Part shown: positions 33,588-42,601 of the stretch, piece by piece
Numbering within the stretch: position 1 is the first letter of the stretch
How the letters are laid out: every line of letters starts with the position of its first letter
Source: an uncultured Clostridium sp.
Lineage (GTDB): Bacteria > Bacillota > Clostridia > Oscillospirales > Acutalibacteraceae
Assembly: GCA_902471875.1 (NCBI GenBank)
Contig: CABRLN010000016.1
Location: 1 to 46,763 of the forward strand
DNA: 46,763 nt
Reading direction: 5' to 3'
Program-made: the position numbers and the translations under genes
The notes under the pieces: generated by a model
The model's database searches: none
Told to the model about the DNA's origin: nothing
What the model saw: the letters and a program-made list of their open reading frames with translations, nothing else

Positions 33588-34548
33588 TTTTTCTTTTAGC
33601 CTCCTCACTGTTTCTCTCGTAAGCCTTAATAATATCCTGCACCAGCTTATGTCGAACAACATCTCGTTCTGTAAAAGTTATGCATTTAATATCATCAATG
33701 TTCTTAAGAATTCTTATACTCTCTCTTAAACCGGATTTACTGCCGTTTGGCAAGTCAATTTGTGTAACATCTCCATTAATAACCATTTTGGAATTAAATC
33801 CAAGTCTGGTTAAAAACATTTTCATTTGTTCTCTGGTTGTATTTTGTGCTTCATCTAAAATAATAAAACTGTCATCTAATGTTCTGCCCCTCATATAGGC
33901 AAGCGGTGCAACTTCAATATTGCCCCGTTCAACGTACTTTTGGTAGGTTTCTGCCCCCAGCATGTCAAACAAAGCATCATAAAGAGGACGCAAATAAGGG
34001 TCAACCTTGCTTTGTAAATCTCCAGGTAAAAAACCTAATTTTTCACCAGCTTCTACGGCAGGTCTTGTTAGAATTATTCTATTAATTTCACCCGCTCTAA
34101 AAGCTGTAACAGCCATAGCAACGGCTAAATATGTTTTACCTGTACCTGCGGGACCCACACCAATAGTAATAGTATTTTCTTTAATTGCATTGCAATATTT
34201 TTTCTGTCCCAAGGTTTTAGGCTTAAGAGGCTTTCCCTTTGCAGTAATACAAATACAATCGCCTGCCAAATGTTCAATTTTTTCTTCACTGCCTTCATTT
34301 ATCAAAGATATACAGTAACGAACATTTTGCTCACTAATAGTTTCACCGCGGTTTAGTAATAAAAGCAAATTTTCAATAACCTTGGTTGCTTTTGCAACAT
34401 CCTCAACATCTCCACTAACCTTTAAATGTTGGTCACGTACAACAACAGTAACAGCATACTCATTCTCGATTATTTTAATGTTTTCATCAAAACTGCCAAA
34501 CAAAGCCACCGCATTTTCAATTCGGTCAATATTAATTATTTGCTCCAA
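33580..34548 (-). CDS. phoH: PhoH-like ATPase
   Basis: A P-loop NTPase of 322 residues, probably an RNA helicase-like partner of YbeY. It has an N-terminal KH-like region (about 1-100), then Walker A GVGPAGTGKTYLAVAMAVTA near 130-150, Walker B SFIILDEAQNTTREQMKMFLTRLG near 227-250, and GLRESIRIL. The TTG start at 34548 is chosen because AGGGG lies 8 bases upstream; longer in-frame versions start before that site. An 18-codon leader frame (34574-34630) and the promoter at 34655-34683 lie upstream. Confidence 0.92.
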   Translation of the reverse strand: MEQIINIDRIENAVALFGSFDENIKIIENEYAVTVVVRDQHLKVSGDVEDVAKATKVIENLLLLLNRGETISEQNVRYCISLINEGSEEKIEHLAGDCICITAKGKPLKPKTLGQKKYCNAIKENTITIGVGPAGTGKTYLAVAMAVTAFRAGEINRIILTRPAVEAGEKLGFLPGDLQSKVDPYLRPLYDALFDMLGAETYQKYVERGNIEVAPLAYMRGRTLDDSFIILDEAQNTTREQMKMFLTRLGFNSKMVINGDVTQIDLPNGSKSGLRESIRILKNIDDIKCITFTERDVVRHKLVQDIIKAYERNSEEAKRKNG

Positions 34549-34573
34549 TATATTTTCCCCTTCAGTATAACAA

Positions 34574-34630
34574 TTAAGCACAAACAGTATTGTCACATAA
34601 ATTTATATAAATTAAACAAATATGGTGCAT
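34574..34630 (-). CDS. Possible leader peptide upstream of phoH
   Basis: An 18-codon frame in the phoH leader with a good ribosome site (GGGGA, 7 bases before the ATG). It reads MHHICLIYINLCDNTVCA, with two histidines and three cysteines. It ends about 25 bases before the phoH start. It could be a regulatory uORF or chance; the site quality is the main support. Confidence 0.3.
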   Translation of the reverse strand: MHHICLIYINLCDNTVCA

Positions 34631-34654
34631 TTACTGTTCCCCAGAATTGTTTCA

Positions 34655-34683
34655 ATTATATCACATTTTTTAAATTTAGTCAC
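34655..34683 (-). promoter_or_regulatory. Sigma-A promoter of phoH-ybeY-dgkA
   Basis: Minus strand: GTGACT (34678-34683), a 17-base spacer and TATAAT (34655-34660), with TG one base before the -10 (TGATATAAT). The leader to phoH is about 100 bases and contains the 18-codon frame. Nothing else recognisable lies in 34684-34995. Confidence 0.7.
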
Positions 34684-34995
34684 TATTTTCTAAAAAAACG
34701 CTTTAGCTAATTTAAATTTCATCACATTAGTAAAACCGTTATATTTCTTTTTGTTATTATTGCACAAAATATTAGTTGCTTTAAGATGAATTAATATATT
34801 ATAATTATTATCTTATTTATTGATTATATTTACAATTTTAACATTCTTATAAAATACAATCTTAGTCTCCTTGCACAACAGTAAAAATAGAAAAGAAAAA
34901 TATAAATTATATATCTGTTATTTGCTGCATTTAATATTATTCTGTTTAAGTAAGTTTCCTACAAGCTTTTACAATTCTAAGCTAAAAATGCAAAA

Positions 34996-35026
34996 TGTAT
35001 AATAATTAAAAAAAGCGGATATATTA
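34996..35026 (+). promoter_or_regulatory. Possible SigG promoter of ypeB
   Basis: TGTATA (34996-35001), 18 bases, then TATATTA (35020-35026) resembles the forespore SigG pattern (TGAATA, 17-18 bases, CATACTA). The AGGGGG ribosome site follows at about 35050. It agrees with SigG control of ypeB in Bacillus, but a vegetative -10 (TATAAT, 34998-35003) overlaps it without a good -35. Confidence 0.4.
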
Positions 35027-35063
35027 ACCATGTAATTACCAAAGTATGTAGGGGGCTTTTAAG

Positions 35064-36413
35064 TTGAAAACTAGAACAAGAGTACGTTTAATAAGTTACA
35101 TTGCAGCAGCGGTTATGATTATTTTAGGTGCAGGAATTACAGGCTATAATTTGGCAAACACATATAAAACAACCATTCAGTATGCCTACCACCGGTCGCT
35201 TAGTCAGCTTTCTGATTATTTTTCTTCTATAAAAAATACTCTTACTAAGGGTGAGTATGCAAATACATTACCCCAGCAGTATGGATTAGCTTCTAAACTT
35301 ATGGTTGAAGCTGAGGGAGCTAAAAATGCTCTTAGCCAATTACCTGTTTCACAAGAAGAAAGCGAGGGTATTCAAAAATATCTTACACAAGTAGCAGACT
35401 TTGCATCGTTTTCAATAGGAATTTTATCACGAAATGAAAAGTTAAGCGATGACAATAAAAAGTCTCTTGTACAATTGGCAAAATATGCAGAAGATGTTGC
35501 TCCGCAAGTTGAAGAACTTTCTGCAAGATTTATTGACGGAACTGAACACATTGGAGAAATTAACACATTACAGGGAAATATTGAAAGAACAGATGAAAAA
35601 GAAAAAACAGAATTTGACAATAGCTTTCTTAATATAAGCGAAAGCTTTGTTGATTACCCAAGTATTATTTATGACGGACCTTTTTCTGACAGTGTGCAAC
35701 AAAAAACACCAAAGCTTACAAAAGATGAACAAGGATACTCCATTGAGCAAGCAAAAGATATTCTAGCAACTTTTATAAATAAATCTTCAAATGATATTAA
35801 TTACAAAGAAACTCGCACAGGTGCCTTACCGGTATATGTGTTTGAAGGCAACAATTTTTATGGTACTGTTACTGTAAAAGGCGGATATGTATGCGAAATG
35901 TATTTTACAAATTATAATTCTGAAAATAAAGACAAATATATTTATGAACAATTATTAGGAAAAGCACAGGACTATCTTAGTCAAAGAAAAATAAGCAATA
36001 TGGTTGAAAATTACTATATAACTGCAAATGGGGTTTGTACTATTAACTTTGCATATACACAAGATGAAATCACCTGCTACGGTGATCTTATCAAAGTAGG
36101 GGTATCAACAGAAACAGGAAATGTAGTCAGCTATAATGCTGAAGGATATATTATGAACCACACTAAACGTGAATTCCCTAAAATGACCCTATCAGTCAAG
36201 CAAGCAAAAGAAATTGTAAGCAAGAGCCTGACAGTAATAGGAAGCAAAAAGGCTCTTATTCCTATGTCAAACGGGAAAGAGGTACTGTGCTATGAATACA
36301 CTTGTACGGGTAAAGATAATGAAAATGTATTAGTATATATTAACGGAAATACCGGTTTAGAAGAACAAATATTCATTTTACTTGAAAGTGATAACGGAAC
36401 ACTCGTTATATAA
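35064..36413 (+). CDS. ypeB: Germination protein YpeB
   Basis: YpeB localises and stabilises the spore cortex-lytic enzyme SleB and acts in germination. The 449 residues have an N-terminal membrane anchor (about 8-28), a helical YpeB domain (about 35-210) with YAYHRSLSQLSDYFSSIKNTL and FASFSIGIL, then PepSY repeats, including KDEQGYSIEQAKDILATF near 222-239 and MTLSVKQAKEIVSKSL near 374-389. Translation begins at TTG with AGGGGG 8 bases upstream. sleB, normally directly upstream, is absent; the gene is alone between its promoter and a strong terminator. Confidence 0.92.
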   Translation: MKTRTRVRLISYIAAAVMIILGAGITGYNLANTYKTTIQYAYHRSLSQLSDYFSSIKNTLTKGEYANTLPQQYGLASKLMVEAEGAKNALSQLPVSQEESEGIQKYLTQVADFASFSIGILSRNEKLSDDNKKSLVQLAKYAEDVAPQVEELSARFIDGTEHIGEINTLQGNIERTDEKEKTEFDNSFLNISESFVDYPSIIYDGPFSDSVQQKTPKLTKDEQGYSIEQAKDILATFINKSSNDINYKETRTGALPVYVFEGNNFYGTVTVKGGYVCEMYFTNYNSENKDKYIYEQLLGKAQDYLSQRKISNMVENYYITANGVCTINFAYTQDEITCYGDLIKVGVSTETGNVVSYNAEGYIMNHTKREFPKMTLSVKQAKEIVSKSLTVIGSKKALIPMSNGKEVLCYEYTCTGKDNENVLVYINGNTGLEEQIFILLESDNGTLVI

Positions 36414-36541
36414 GCACATATTACAGTTCATAACCATTGTTAAATAAACACTTATAATTATTCCTAAACTTTAGCATACAGTTTATTATTTTTTCAAAAT
36501 CAACCTTACACTCCTCACACGGTAATATATTATAAACTCTT

Positions 36542-36585
36542 AATTCCTATTATATTTTTTACCCCAAAATATAATAGGAATTTTT
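36542..36585 (+). terminator. Strong terminator after ypeB
   Basis: A perfect 17-bp inverted repeat (36542-36558 with 36566-36582), a TTACCCC loop and a short T-run after it, about 130 bases past the ypeB stop. The remainder of the gap 36414-36751 is AT-rich with nothing recognised. Confidence 0.75.
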
Positions 36586-36751
36586 CTGTACTAGCTTGCA
36601 AGTTTTACACATATTATATAATGAAATAATAATTATTATACAGAATGAAACGGTTAAAGTTTTGCATTATTCTTGTCATAATATATAATTACTTTATTCA
36701 AACAATTTATAAATTATATATTAAAATTGAAACTATTGGAAGTGAAGCTGG

Positions 36752-37687
36752 TTGAAATACATATTGCTTATAGTCGGATTCGCATTGCTTATTAAGGGAG
36801 CTGATCTTTTTGTTGACGGCAGTTCAAGTGTTGCAAAAAGACTAAAAGTATCAACAATTCTTATTGGTATGACTATTGTTGCAATGGGAACAAGTTTACC
36901 CGAATGTTCTGTTAGCGTAAGTGCCGCCATTGCCGATAAAAATGGGCTAGCTATAAGTAATGCCGTCGGCTCTAATATTTTTAATCTAATGGTAGTTTGT
37001 GGAATTTGTGCTTTGTTTTATCCTTTAACCGTCAGTATATCAACACTAAAAAAAGAGTTCCCTTTTTCTGTTTTAGTTGCAATATTATTACTTTTATGTG
37101 GTATAACAGAAATGATTGTTAATAATATAGAAGGCATTTTATTACTATTATTTTTTGTTGCTTTTATTATATGGATGATAATGTCAGCAAAAAAGGCACG
37201 AAAAAATGGCGTAATACTGAATCAAGAGGAATATAAGCTTTTTCCTGCATGGAAATGTATTTTATTCATTATAAGCGGTATAACTGCAATTATTATAGGT
37301 GGTAATCTTGTCGTAAACAGTGCCACCGAAATTGCTAAAGATTTTGGTATGAGTGACAATTTAATCGGTTTAACTGTTGTTGCCTTTGGAACAAGTCTTC
37401 CGGAACTAGTAACATCGGTAGTAGCAGCAAAAAAGAAAGAAATAGATATGGCACTTGGCAACGTAATAGGATCAAATATTTTTAATATACTTTTTGTTTT
37501 AGGTATTGCTGCTACAATTGCACCAATTACATTTTCTACTGAAAATATTATAGATATTATACTGCTTATAACAATGAGTATTATGGTATGGCTATTTGCA
37601 TGGAACAAGAAAAAAATAATTCGTATAGATGGTTTAATTATGCTTCTATGCTATGCAGCATATTTTGTGTATATTTGTATGAGATAA
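36752..37687 (+). CDS. Calcium/sodium antiporter (CaCA family)
   Basis: A 311-residue membrane exchanger of the YrbG-like branch. Two inverted alpha-repeats are visible: GTSLPECSVSVSAAIADKNG with ISNAVGSNIFNL near 50-85, and GTSLPELVTSVVAAKKKEID with GNVIGSNIFNIL near 213-250. The paired acidic residues and GSN motifs form the cation site. About ten hydrophobic helices are evident. Translation starts at TTG with a GGAAGTGA site. It is probably a monocistronic unit ended by the hairpin at 37704-37745. Confidence 0.92.
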   Translation: MKYILLIVGFALLIKGADLFVDGSSSVAKRLKVSTILIGMTIVAMGTSLPECSVSVSAAIADKNGLAISNAVGSNIFNLMVVCGICALFYPLTVSISTLKKEFPFSVLVAILLLLCGITEMIVNNIEGILLLLFFVAFIIWMIMSAKKARKNGVILNQEEYKLFPAWKCILFIISGITAIIIGGNLVVNSATEIAKDFGMSDNLIGLTVVAFGTSLPELVTSVVAAKKKEIDMALGNVIGSNIFNILFVLGIAATIAPITFSTENIIDIILLITMSIMVWLFAWNKKKIIRIDGLIMLLCYAAYFVYICMR

Positions 37688-37703
37688 ATTTGATTTATAT
37701 AGT

Positions 37704-37745
37704 AAAAAACCTTAATTCAATTATAAAATGAATTAAGGTTTTTTT
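37704..37745 (+). terminator. Terminator after the antiporter gene
   Basis: AAAAACCTTAATTCA and TGAATTAAGGTTTTT form a stem of about 15 bp with a 9-base loop and a run of seven T residues. It lies 15 bases past the stop codon. Confidence 0.85.
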
Positions 37746-37965
37746 ATTTGCATAAAATGTTTAAAACAAAGAATAAATTCAAAAAGTCATATATCTTTAT
37801 TAAAAGGTACTTATAAACCATAGAATAAGTATATTTTATAATTATACAACATGCTTGATATTAAATCTAAAACACTAGTTTAACAATTTTCTATTGTGTA
37901 ATCATCCTCTGCAATCAGTAAAAATCCGTCAAAAAATTTTTGTTTCACATTAATAAAATACAAAA

Positions 37966-37989
37966 AGGGACGGTGCTAAAACCGTCCCT
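37966..37989 (-). terminator. Terminator after the surface protein gene at 38024
   Basis: AGGGACGGT and ACCGTCCCT form a perfect 9-bp stem with a GCTAAA loop. On the minus strand it is followed by TTTTTG. It is 34 bases past the stop codon. The stretch 37746-37965 is AT-rich and empty. Confidence 0.8.
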
Positions 37990-38023
37990 AAATAAAGTGT
38001 ATGCAATATTAAAAATATCTAAA

Positions 38024-38968
38024 TTACTTTACAGCCTTTTTACGAGCAAAGAATGCAACACCTAAAGCAGCTGTCAAAGTAGCCAACAAAGCAACTACAG
38101 GAGTGCTGTCACCTGTTGTTGTTGTACCGGTACCGTTAGATGAAGTATTTGAGCTTGAGCTGTTATTTGAGCTTGAGCTATTATTTGAGCTTGAGTTGTT
38201 ATTTGAGCTTGAGTTGTTATTTGAGCTTGAGTTGTTATTTGAACTTGAGTTATTATTTGAACTTGAGTTATTATCTGAGCTTGAGTTATTATCGCTTGAT
38301 GAAGCCTCAACGCCTAGCTCGTTAGCAACCTTCTTCTTTACCTCATCCCAAGACATTCCAGTTGCAGCAGCACCGTCATCATCCCAGTTGTAAATACCCT
38401 TTGATGAGTCTGTTTCGTTCTTTGTATCATATGTTTTTACAAAGTTATCGTATAGGGTCTGATTTGTTTCACCAGGTAAGAAAGCTGAACCGATGATGTT
38501 ACCAATTGAAGATACAACCTTGTGAGGACCACAGTCAGGATTATTTTTCCAAGCAAGACCAGAAGCTTCCTTTTTAGAATCAACAGGGTTTTCAAACTTC
38601 TCGTCCATTACGTAGCATGTATCACCTATACAGTTAGCATTAAATACGCTGTCGTATGTCTGGAAACCAGAGTCACCTGAAATGATGATTAGATTCCAGT
38701 CGCCCTCTGGAACATTATAAGTAGCTGTTTTCTTATCATCAGAAGTTGTCATCTTCTCGTCTTTTGTCTGCCACTCGTACAAACCTTTACCACCTGGCAG
38801 ACCGTTCCAAATATGAGCATAGAATGTTCTGTTAGCATTTGCCATATTATCGTCTTTAATTTCAAATGTAATTTCACCTGAGAAAGCAGATGAACTTACT
38901 GCGCTTGCACAAGCCATTGTACCTAGAACAGCAGCTGTTGTAACAACGCTAAGAATTTTCTTTGTCAT
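38024..38968 (-). CDS. Secreted anchored protein with starch-module-like domain
   Basis: A 314-residue surface protein. Signal peptide 1-28 (cleavage after SAVSSSA). Residues 30-185 form a module shared with the 43144 protein: LYEW, WNLIIISGDSGFQTYD (91-106), GDTCYVMDEKFENPVDSKKEA (115-135), LAWKNNP, and LPGETNQTLYDNF. The IIxxxxxGxQTYD strand recalls family 26 starch-binding modules, so an alpha-glucan role is possible but inferred. A short helix-rich spacer (GMSWDEVKKKVANELGVEAS) precedes a low-complexity NSSSNN linker (about 225-275). The C-terminus is TGDSTP, a hydrophobic span and FFARKKAVK, a sorting-signal-like end without LPxTG. The ATG at 38968 is 6 bases after GGAGGAG. It has its own promoter. 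Confidence 0.75.
   Translation of the reverse strand: MTKKILSVVTTAAVLGTMACASAVSSSAFSGEITFEIKDDNMANANRTFYAHIWNGLPGGKGLYEWQTKDEKMTTSDDKKTATYNVPEGDWNLIIISGDSGFQTYDSVFNANCIGDTCYVMDEKFENPVDSKKEASGLAWKNNPDCGPHKVVSSIGNIIGSAFLPGETNQTLYDNFVKTYDTKNETDSSKGIYNWDDDGAAATGMSWDEVKKKVANELGVEASSSDNNSSSDNNSSSNNNSSSNNNSSSNNNSSSNNNSSSNNSSSSNNSSSSNTSSNGTGTTTTGDSTPVVALLATLTAALGVAFFARKKAVK
38148..38296. repeat. 18-bp tandem repeat encoding NSSSNN
   Basis: About eight imperfect copies of an 18-bp unit (TTATTTGAGCTTGAGTTG type), in frame within the surface protein gene, giving a serine/asparagine linker. The period is a multiple of three, so copy changes keep the frame. Copies differ at only a few bases, which suggests recent expansion by slippage. 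Confidence 0.9.
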
Positions 38969-39000
38969 TTTAGTCTCCTCCAATAATATTTAAATGGTAT

Positions 39001-39054
39001 CCGAAGCATACACTTCAGTAAGATAATTATATAATAAATTTTTAAAATTAGCAA
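39001..39054 (-). promoter_or_regulatory. Promoter and 5'-end hairpin of the 38024 gene
   Basis: Minus strand: TTGCTA (39049-39054), 17 bases, TATAAT (39026-39031). Transcription would begin just before GAAG-TGTATG-CTTC (39003-39016), a hairpin at the very 5' end, followed by GGATA and the GGAGGAG ribosome site. The leader of the 43144 gene has the same arrangement (GAAGT, TAT, CTTCGGATA), which points to a shared mRNA-stabilising or regulatory element. The gap 39055-39258 holds nothing else I recognise. Confidence 0.6.
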
Positions 39055-39258
39055 CTATTTTTTTGCAAAAATAGCTCATTATAAATCTCTAATATGTAGA
39101 AAATAAGCCCTCATTTTTATGCTATTTTCACACTGTTTTTAAACAATTGTGAAACATTAACTAATTATCAAATTAATATTCAAAAAAATCAAGCTTTTTT
39201 CTGATATGCCTAACCACAGTAATAAAGATTCTGTTTTTGTGTGAGTAATATAAAGTTT

Positions 39259-40197
39259 TTAATCTAAAATCATACGAACACAGCCATAAATACCTGCGTC
39301 ATTACCAAGGTCTGCCAGTTTAAAGTATGTTTCTTTAGCTGCATGAAAAGCATAGTCTTGATAATACTTCTGTATTTTTTCAATAAGAAAAGCTCCTGCT
39401 TTTGAAACACCTCCACCAATTACAAACACCTGTGGGTTGACAACACAAGCAATTTGTGAAAGACCTCTGCCAAGTATTTTTGCTGTTTTATCAACCATTT
39501 TTTCAGCTACCTTATCACCTTTTTTTGCTGCGTCAAAAATATCTTTTGCAGTAAGTTCCTCTTTATTTAAAATTGTTTCACAATCAGGGTGCTCTTCAAG
39601 AAAATTTTTAGCAGTTCTGACAATTCCGGTCGCCGAGGCATATTGCTCTAAACAACCATGATTACCACAGCCACAAGTCTCCTTTTCATTTTCCTTCATA
39701 TTAATATGTCCTATTTCTCCTCCTGCACCATTGCTGCCGCTAACTATTTTTTCATTAATAATAACACCACCGCCAACGCCAGTGCCAAGTGTAACCATTA
39801 CAAGGTTAGTGTAACCCTTACCACCACCTTGCCACATTTCACCCAATGCTGCAACGTTAGCATCGTTACCAACCTTAACTTTTAAATCTGTAAGACGGTT
39901 AAGTTCTATTTCAACATTAAATACACCCCAACCAAGATTAACACATTTAAAAACCGTACCATCTTCACCAACAGGACCCGGTACACCTACACCTACACCT
40001 TCAATTTCTGACTTTAAAACTGATTTTTCAGATAGTTTAATATCTATCTGTGCTGCAATATCAGGCAGTATATTAATACCATTCTCTTCTGTTCTGGTTG
40101 GAATCTCCCATTTATCCAGCAACTCACCGGAAATATCAAAAAAACCCATTTTTATTGTTGTACCACCAATATCAACACCAAAAGCATACTTTTTCAT
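39259..40197 (-). CDS. glk: ROK-family glucokinase
   Basis: It phosphorylates glucose with ATP in the cytoplasm. The 312 residues show the phosphate-1 motif FGVDIGGTTIKMGFFD at about 5-20, VGVPGPV near 70, catalytic KVGNDANVAALGEM near 98-111, the glycine-rich TLGTGVGGGVII, the ROK zinc motif CGCGNHGCLEQYASA near 165-180, and VIGGGVSKAG near 265-274. The ATG at 40197 follows AAAGGGTGA. Its place between two possibly glucan-binding surface protein genes fits growth on glucose released from starch, though it has no evident co-transcribed sugar gene. Confidence 0.93.
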   Translation of the reverse strand: MKKYAFGVDIGGTTIKMGFFDISGELLDKWEIPTRTEENGINILPDIAAQIDIKLSEKSVLKSEIEGVGVGVPGPVGEDGTVFKCVNLGWGVFNVEIELNRLTDLKVKVGNDANVAALGEMWQGGGKGYTNLVMVTLGTGVGGGVIINEKIVSGSNGAGGEIGHINMKENEKETCGCGNHGCLEQYASATGIVRTAKNFLEEHPDCETILNKEELTAKDIFDAAKKGDKVAEKMVDKTAKILGRGLSQIACVVNPQVFVIGGGVSKAGAFLIEKIQKYYQDYAFHAAKETYFKLADLGNDAGIYGCVRMILD

Positions 40198-40457
40198 CTT
40201 AATCACCCTTTGTATATAAATTTATAAAATTCAATGATTTTGTTACTAGGTAAGTATATGTTTAAAACAAAATATCACATAAAAACCAAACATTATATAT
40301 TAACACATTTAAGTTTATCTAACAGAAAAACAAATTATGTGTCACTTTAATTATATATAACTTTACAGCAAATATTAATAACTATTTTATACATACAATC
40401 CTTTATAAATATATGAATATTATAAGATTGCTTAAAAATGACATTAGTAATTAGTTA

Positions 40458-41786
40458 TTACTGATATTTTAGTTGTATCTGAACAATTCTTTGCTCATCT
40501 AATGATAATATTGAAAGACTGTCATCAGTAATTTTATAGTCGGTTTCTAGCATTTTATTAACTTCTGTAACATATTCAAAAAATGAATACGGTTCTTGAT
40601 AAAACAAAGCGTCAACCGTTTTATTAAAATCTAAGTCTTCAGAAATTTTAATGTAAAAATAGCTGTCTTGTTTAATTGCAGCCTCTTTCATTTTTTGCAC
40701 AACGGCAGAATAACAATCGTAATTTTCTAAAGATGTAATTTCAGCCCCTGATACTTTATAGTAACTGGCTGTTTCTGACTTACATTGAGGCAATGGCATA
40801 TTAAACAAGTCATTTTTATTCTTATCAGTGCCACAAAGTTGTTCTTCAGTTAAAATACTATATTTTTTAGCAAGTGTGTGATCAACCGTAATATAAGCAT
40901 CTGTTACATTAAAATATGTGTATATTATTTCTTCACCCTCATCATCACGGTCATCCCAAGTAGGGTCTAAATGATACCAATTATCATCAATATTTACAAT
41001 ACACCATTGATGAAGCTCGTTTTTACTATAGCCATTAACTGTTATTGTTTTAATTCCCAATAATTTAAGTAAATATTGCATAGATTTGGTATAGCCTTCA
41101 CATACTGCCTTTTTGTCAACCAACGCACCATACATAGTAAATGCGTTAGGATTGTCAGCAGAGCTGTTAACATTTTCTGCATAAGTACAAACAGTTAAAA
41201 GCTTATCATGCGCAAGTTTTTCTCTTTCATATTCAGATAACCCTTTTGGAATATCCTTTATGAATTCATTTATTACATTGTCAAGCTTACTCTGCATTGT
41301 GTTTATTTCTTTTCCGCTAAATTCAGAATACAGATGAACCATTGTAACATTTTCATCTGTATAATAGCCAAAAATATTAGAGATCCAGAATATTTCAGGA
41401 TGGTCACAGTTAAAAGCCTCTATTACTACCCTTATATTACCCTCAGTAAGACTAACTTCTTTCATTTCAATAATTTGCATAGGATATAAACCATCATCGT
41501 CTTTTTCATCACTTACAGCATTAACAACACCCTCAAATTTTTTGTAGAGCATTTTTTGCGCCTCAGTTTCAAGAGAATAGTATCCATAGTCTAAAATTGC
41601 CTCATTATACTCTGTATCAGTATTAATATTTGCAATTTTATTATAGGCATTATCATTATTAGCATTTTTATTTATATTGTTAACAGATGATGAAGTACCT
41701 CCGTTAACAGAAAAACAGCCTGCAGCTGATAAACACAGCAATACTGACACTGCAAAAGCAGTAATTTTTGTAACTAGACTTTTCAC
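40458..41786 (-). CDS. Transglutaminase-like domain lipoprotein
   Basis: A 442-residue lipoprotein. Signal peptide with lipobox LSAAGC (Cys near 23), then a serine/asparagine-rich stretch. The transglutaminase-like (papain-fold) core lies near 200-275 with the full triad: Cys in DKKAVCEGYTKSMQYLL, His in NELHQWCIVNIDDNWYH, and Asp in LDPTWDDRDDEG. The C-terminal 150 residues have no named domain. A GTG start at 41786 is selected, with GGAGAG 6 bases upstream. Related proteins are extracellular proteases or cross-linkers; the substrate is unknown. A possible link to the neighbouring surface proteins is inference. Confidence 0.82.
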   Translation of the reverse strand: MKSLVTKITAFAVSVLLCLSAAGCFSVNGGTSSSVNNINKNANNDNAYNKIANINTDTEYNEAILDYGYYSLETEAQKMLYKKFEGVVNAVSDEKDDDGLYPMQIIEMKEVSLTEGNIRVVIEAFNCDHPEIFWISNIFGYYTDENVTMVHLYSEFSGKEINTMQSKLDNVINEFIKDIPKGLSEYEREKLAHDKLLTVCTYAENVNSSADNPNAFTMYGALVDKKAVCEGYTKSMQYLLKLLGIKTITVNGYSKNELHQWCIVNIDDNWYHLDPTWDDRDDEGEEIIYTYFNVTDAYITVDHTLAKKYSILTEEQLCGTDKNKNDLFNMPLPQCKSETASYYKVSGAEITSLENYDCYSAVVQKMKEAAIKQDSYFYIKISEDLDFNKTVDALFYQEPYSFFEYVTEVNKMLETDYKITDDSLSILSLDEQRIVQIQLKYQ

Positions 41787-41965
41787 AATGCACTCTCCAA
41801 AATAATAAATAATAATAAAATTATAGCACAACAAACGTGTTATAACAATAAGATATCTATAACAAAATTTAATATTTATTTTTATTTACATAATAAAACA
41901 AATATGTGTAACACTCACATATTATAAAATTATTACCTTTGCAAACATAACATTAATTAAACCTA

Positions 41966-42601
41966 CTATGCTTGTACAATTTGTTTTCGAAGCGGTTTAA
42001 TTTTCATAATAATAATTATACCAATAACCGTAATGATTATTTCAGGAATCATATAACTGCCATTATACACTATTGAATAAATTATTGCCAAACCTATGCC
42101 GCTAAAATTATTTAAAATAGTATTACCAAATGCATTGTTCATGTTATCTGCACCAAAAAACCATTCTGCATAAGAACCCCACAGAATAACCCCAGAAGAA
42201 AAATGTGCTAAAAGTCTTAACAAGCCTGCAACTATACTTCCACCTACAAAAGCAATGGTATGATTTTTTATTCTTCCTTTAAACATACCTGAAGTGCCAA
42301 GCACAGCAAACGCAATCAGATAATCTATTAATGCCATAAGAAAAACATAAAAACCTGAAAGACCTGCAAAAGCAGATGACATTGACGCCCCCAACAGCGC
42401 CTGTACTACACCGTAAACCGTACCACAAAGCAGTCCCCATTTTATACCATACATATAACCTAGCACCATTATAGGCAACATGCTAAGTAATGTAATTGAT
42501 CCTCCATATGGGAGTTTAAAAATAACTATTAACGAAAGCACCGTTGCCAGTGCAATAAAAATTCCACTTGTTACCAAACGTAAAGTATATTTATATTTCA
42601 T
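41966..42601 (-). CDS. thiT: Thiamine ECF transporter substrate-binding subunit ThiT
   Basis: An S-component that captures thiamine for the shared ECF ATPase/transmembrane module. The 211 residues contain six hydrophobic helices and the ThiT signature LATVLSLIVIFKLPYGGSITLLSMLPIMVLGYMYGIKWGL near residues 18-57. A second conserved region is WGSYAEWFFGADN. AGGGATGTG precedes the ATG. No EcfA/EcfT genes and no TPP riboswitch are visible upstream. Confidence 0.88.
   Translation of the reverse strand: MKYKYTLRLVTSGIFIALATVLSLIVIFKLPYGGSITLLSMLPIMVLGYMYGIKWGLLCGTVYGVVQALLGASMSSAFAGLSGFYVFLMALIDYLIAFAVLGTSGMFKGRIKNHTIAFVGGSIVAGLLRLLAHFSSGVILWGSYAEWFFGADNMNNAFGNTILNNFSGIGLAIIYSIVYNGSYMIPEIIITVIGIIIIMKIKPLRKQIVQA

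Noticed and set aside
38148..38296. Short regular repeats that could suggest a CRISPR array
   Set aside because: The 18-bp units are contiguous with no spacers, lie in frame inside a secreted protein gene and encode a Ser/Asn linker.
38103..38393. Long leucine/glutamate-rich open frame on the plus strand opposite the surface protein
   Set aside because: It is the antisense of the 18-bp repeat, which leaves several frames open; there is no ribosome site and the sense gene has signal peptide, promoter and terminator.
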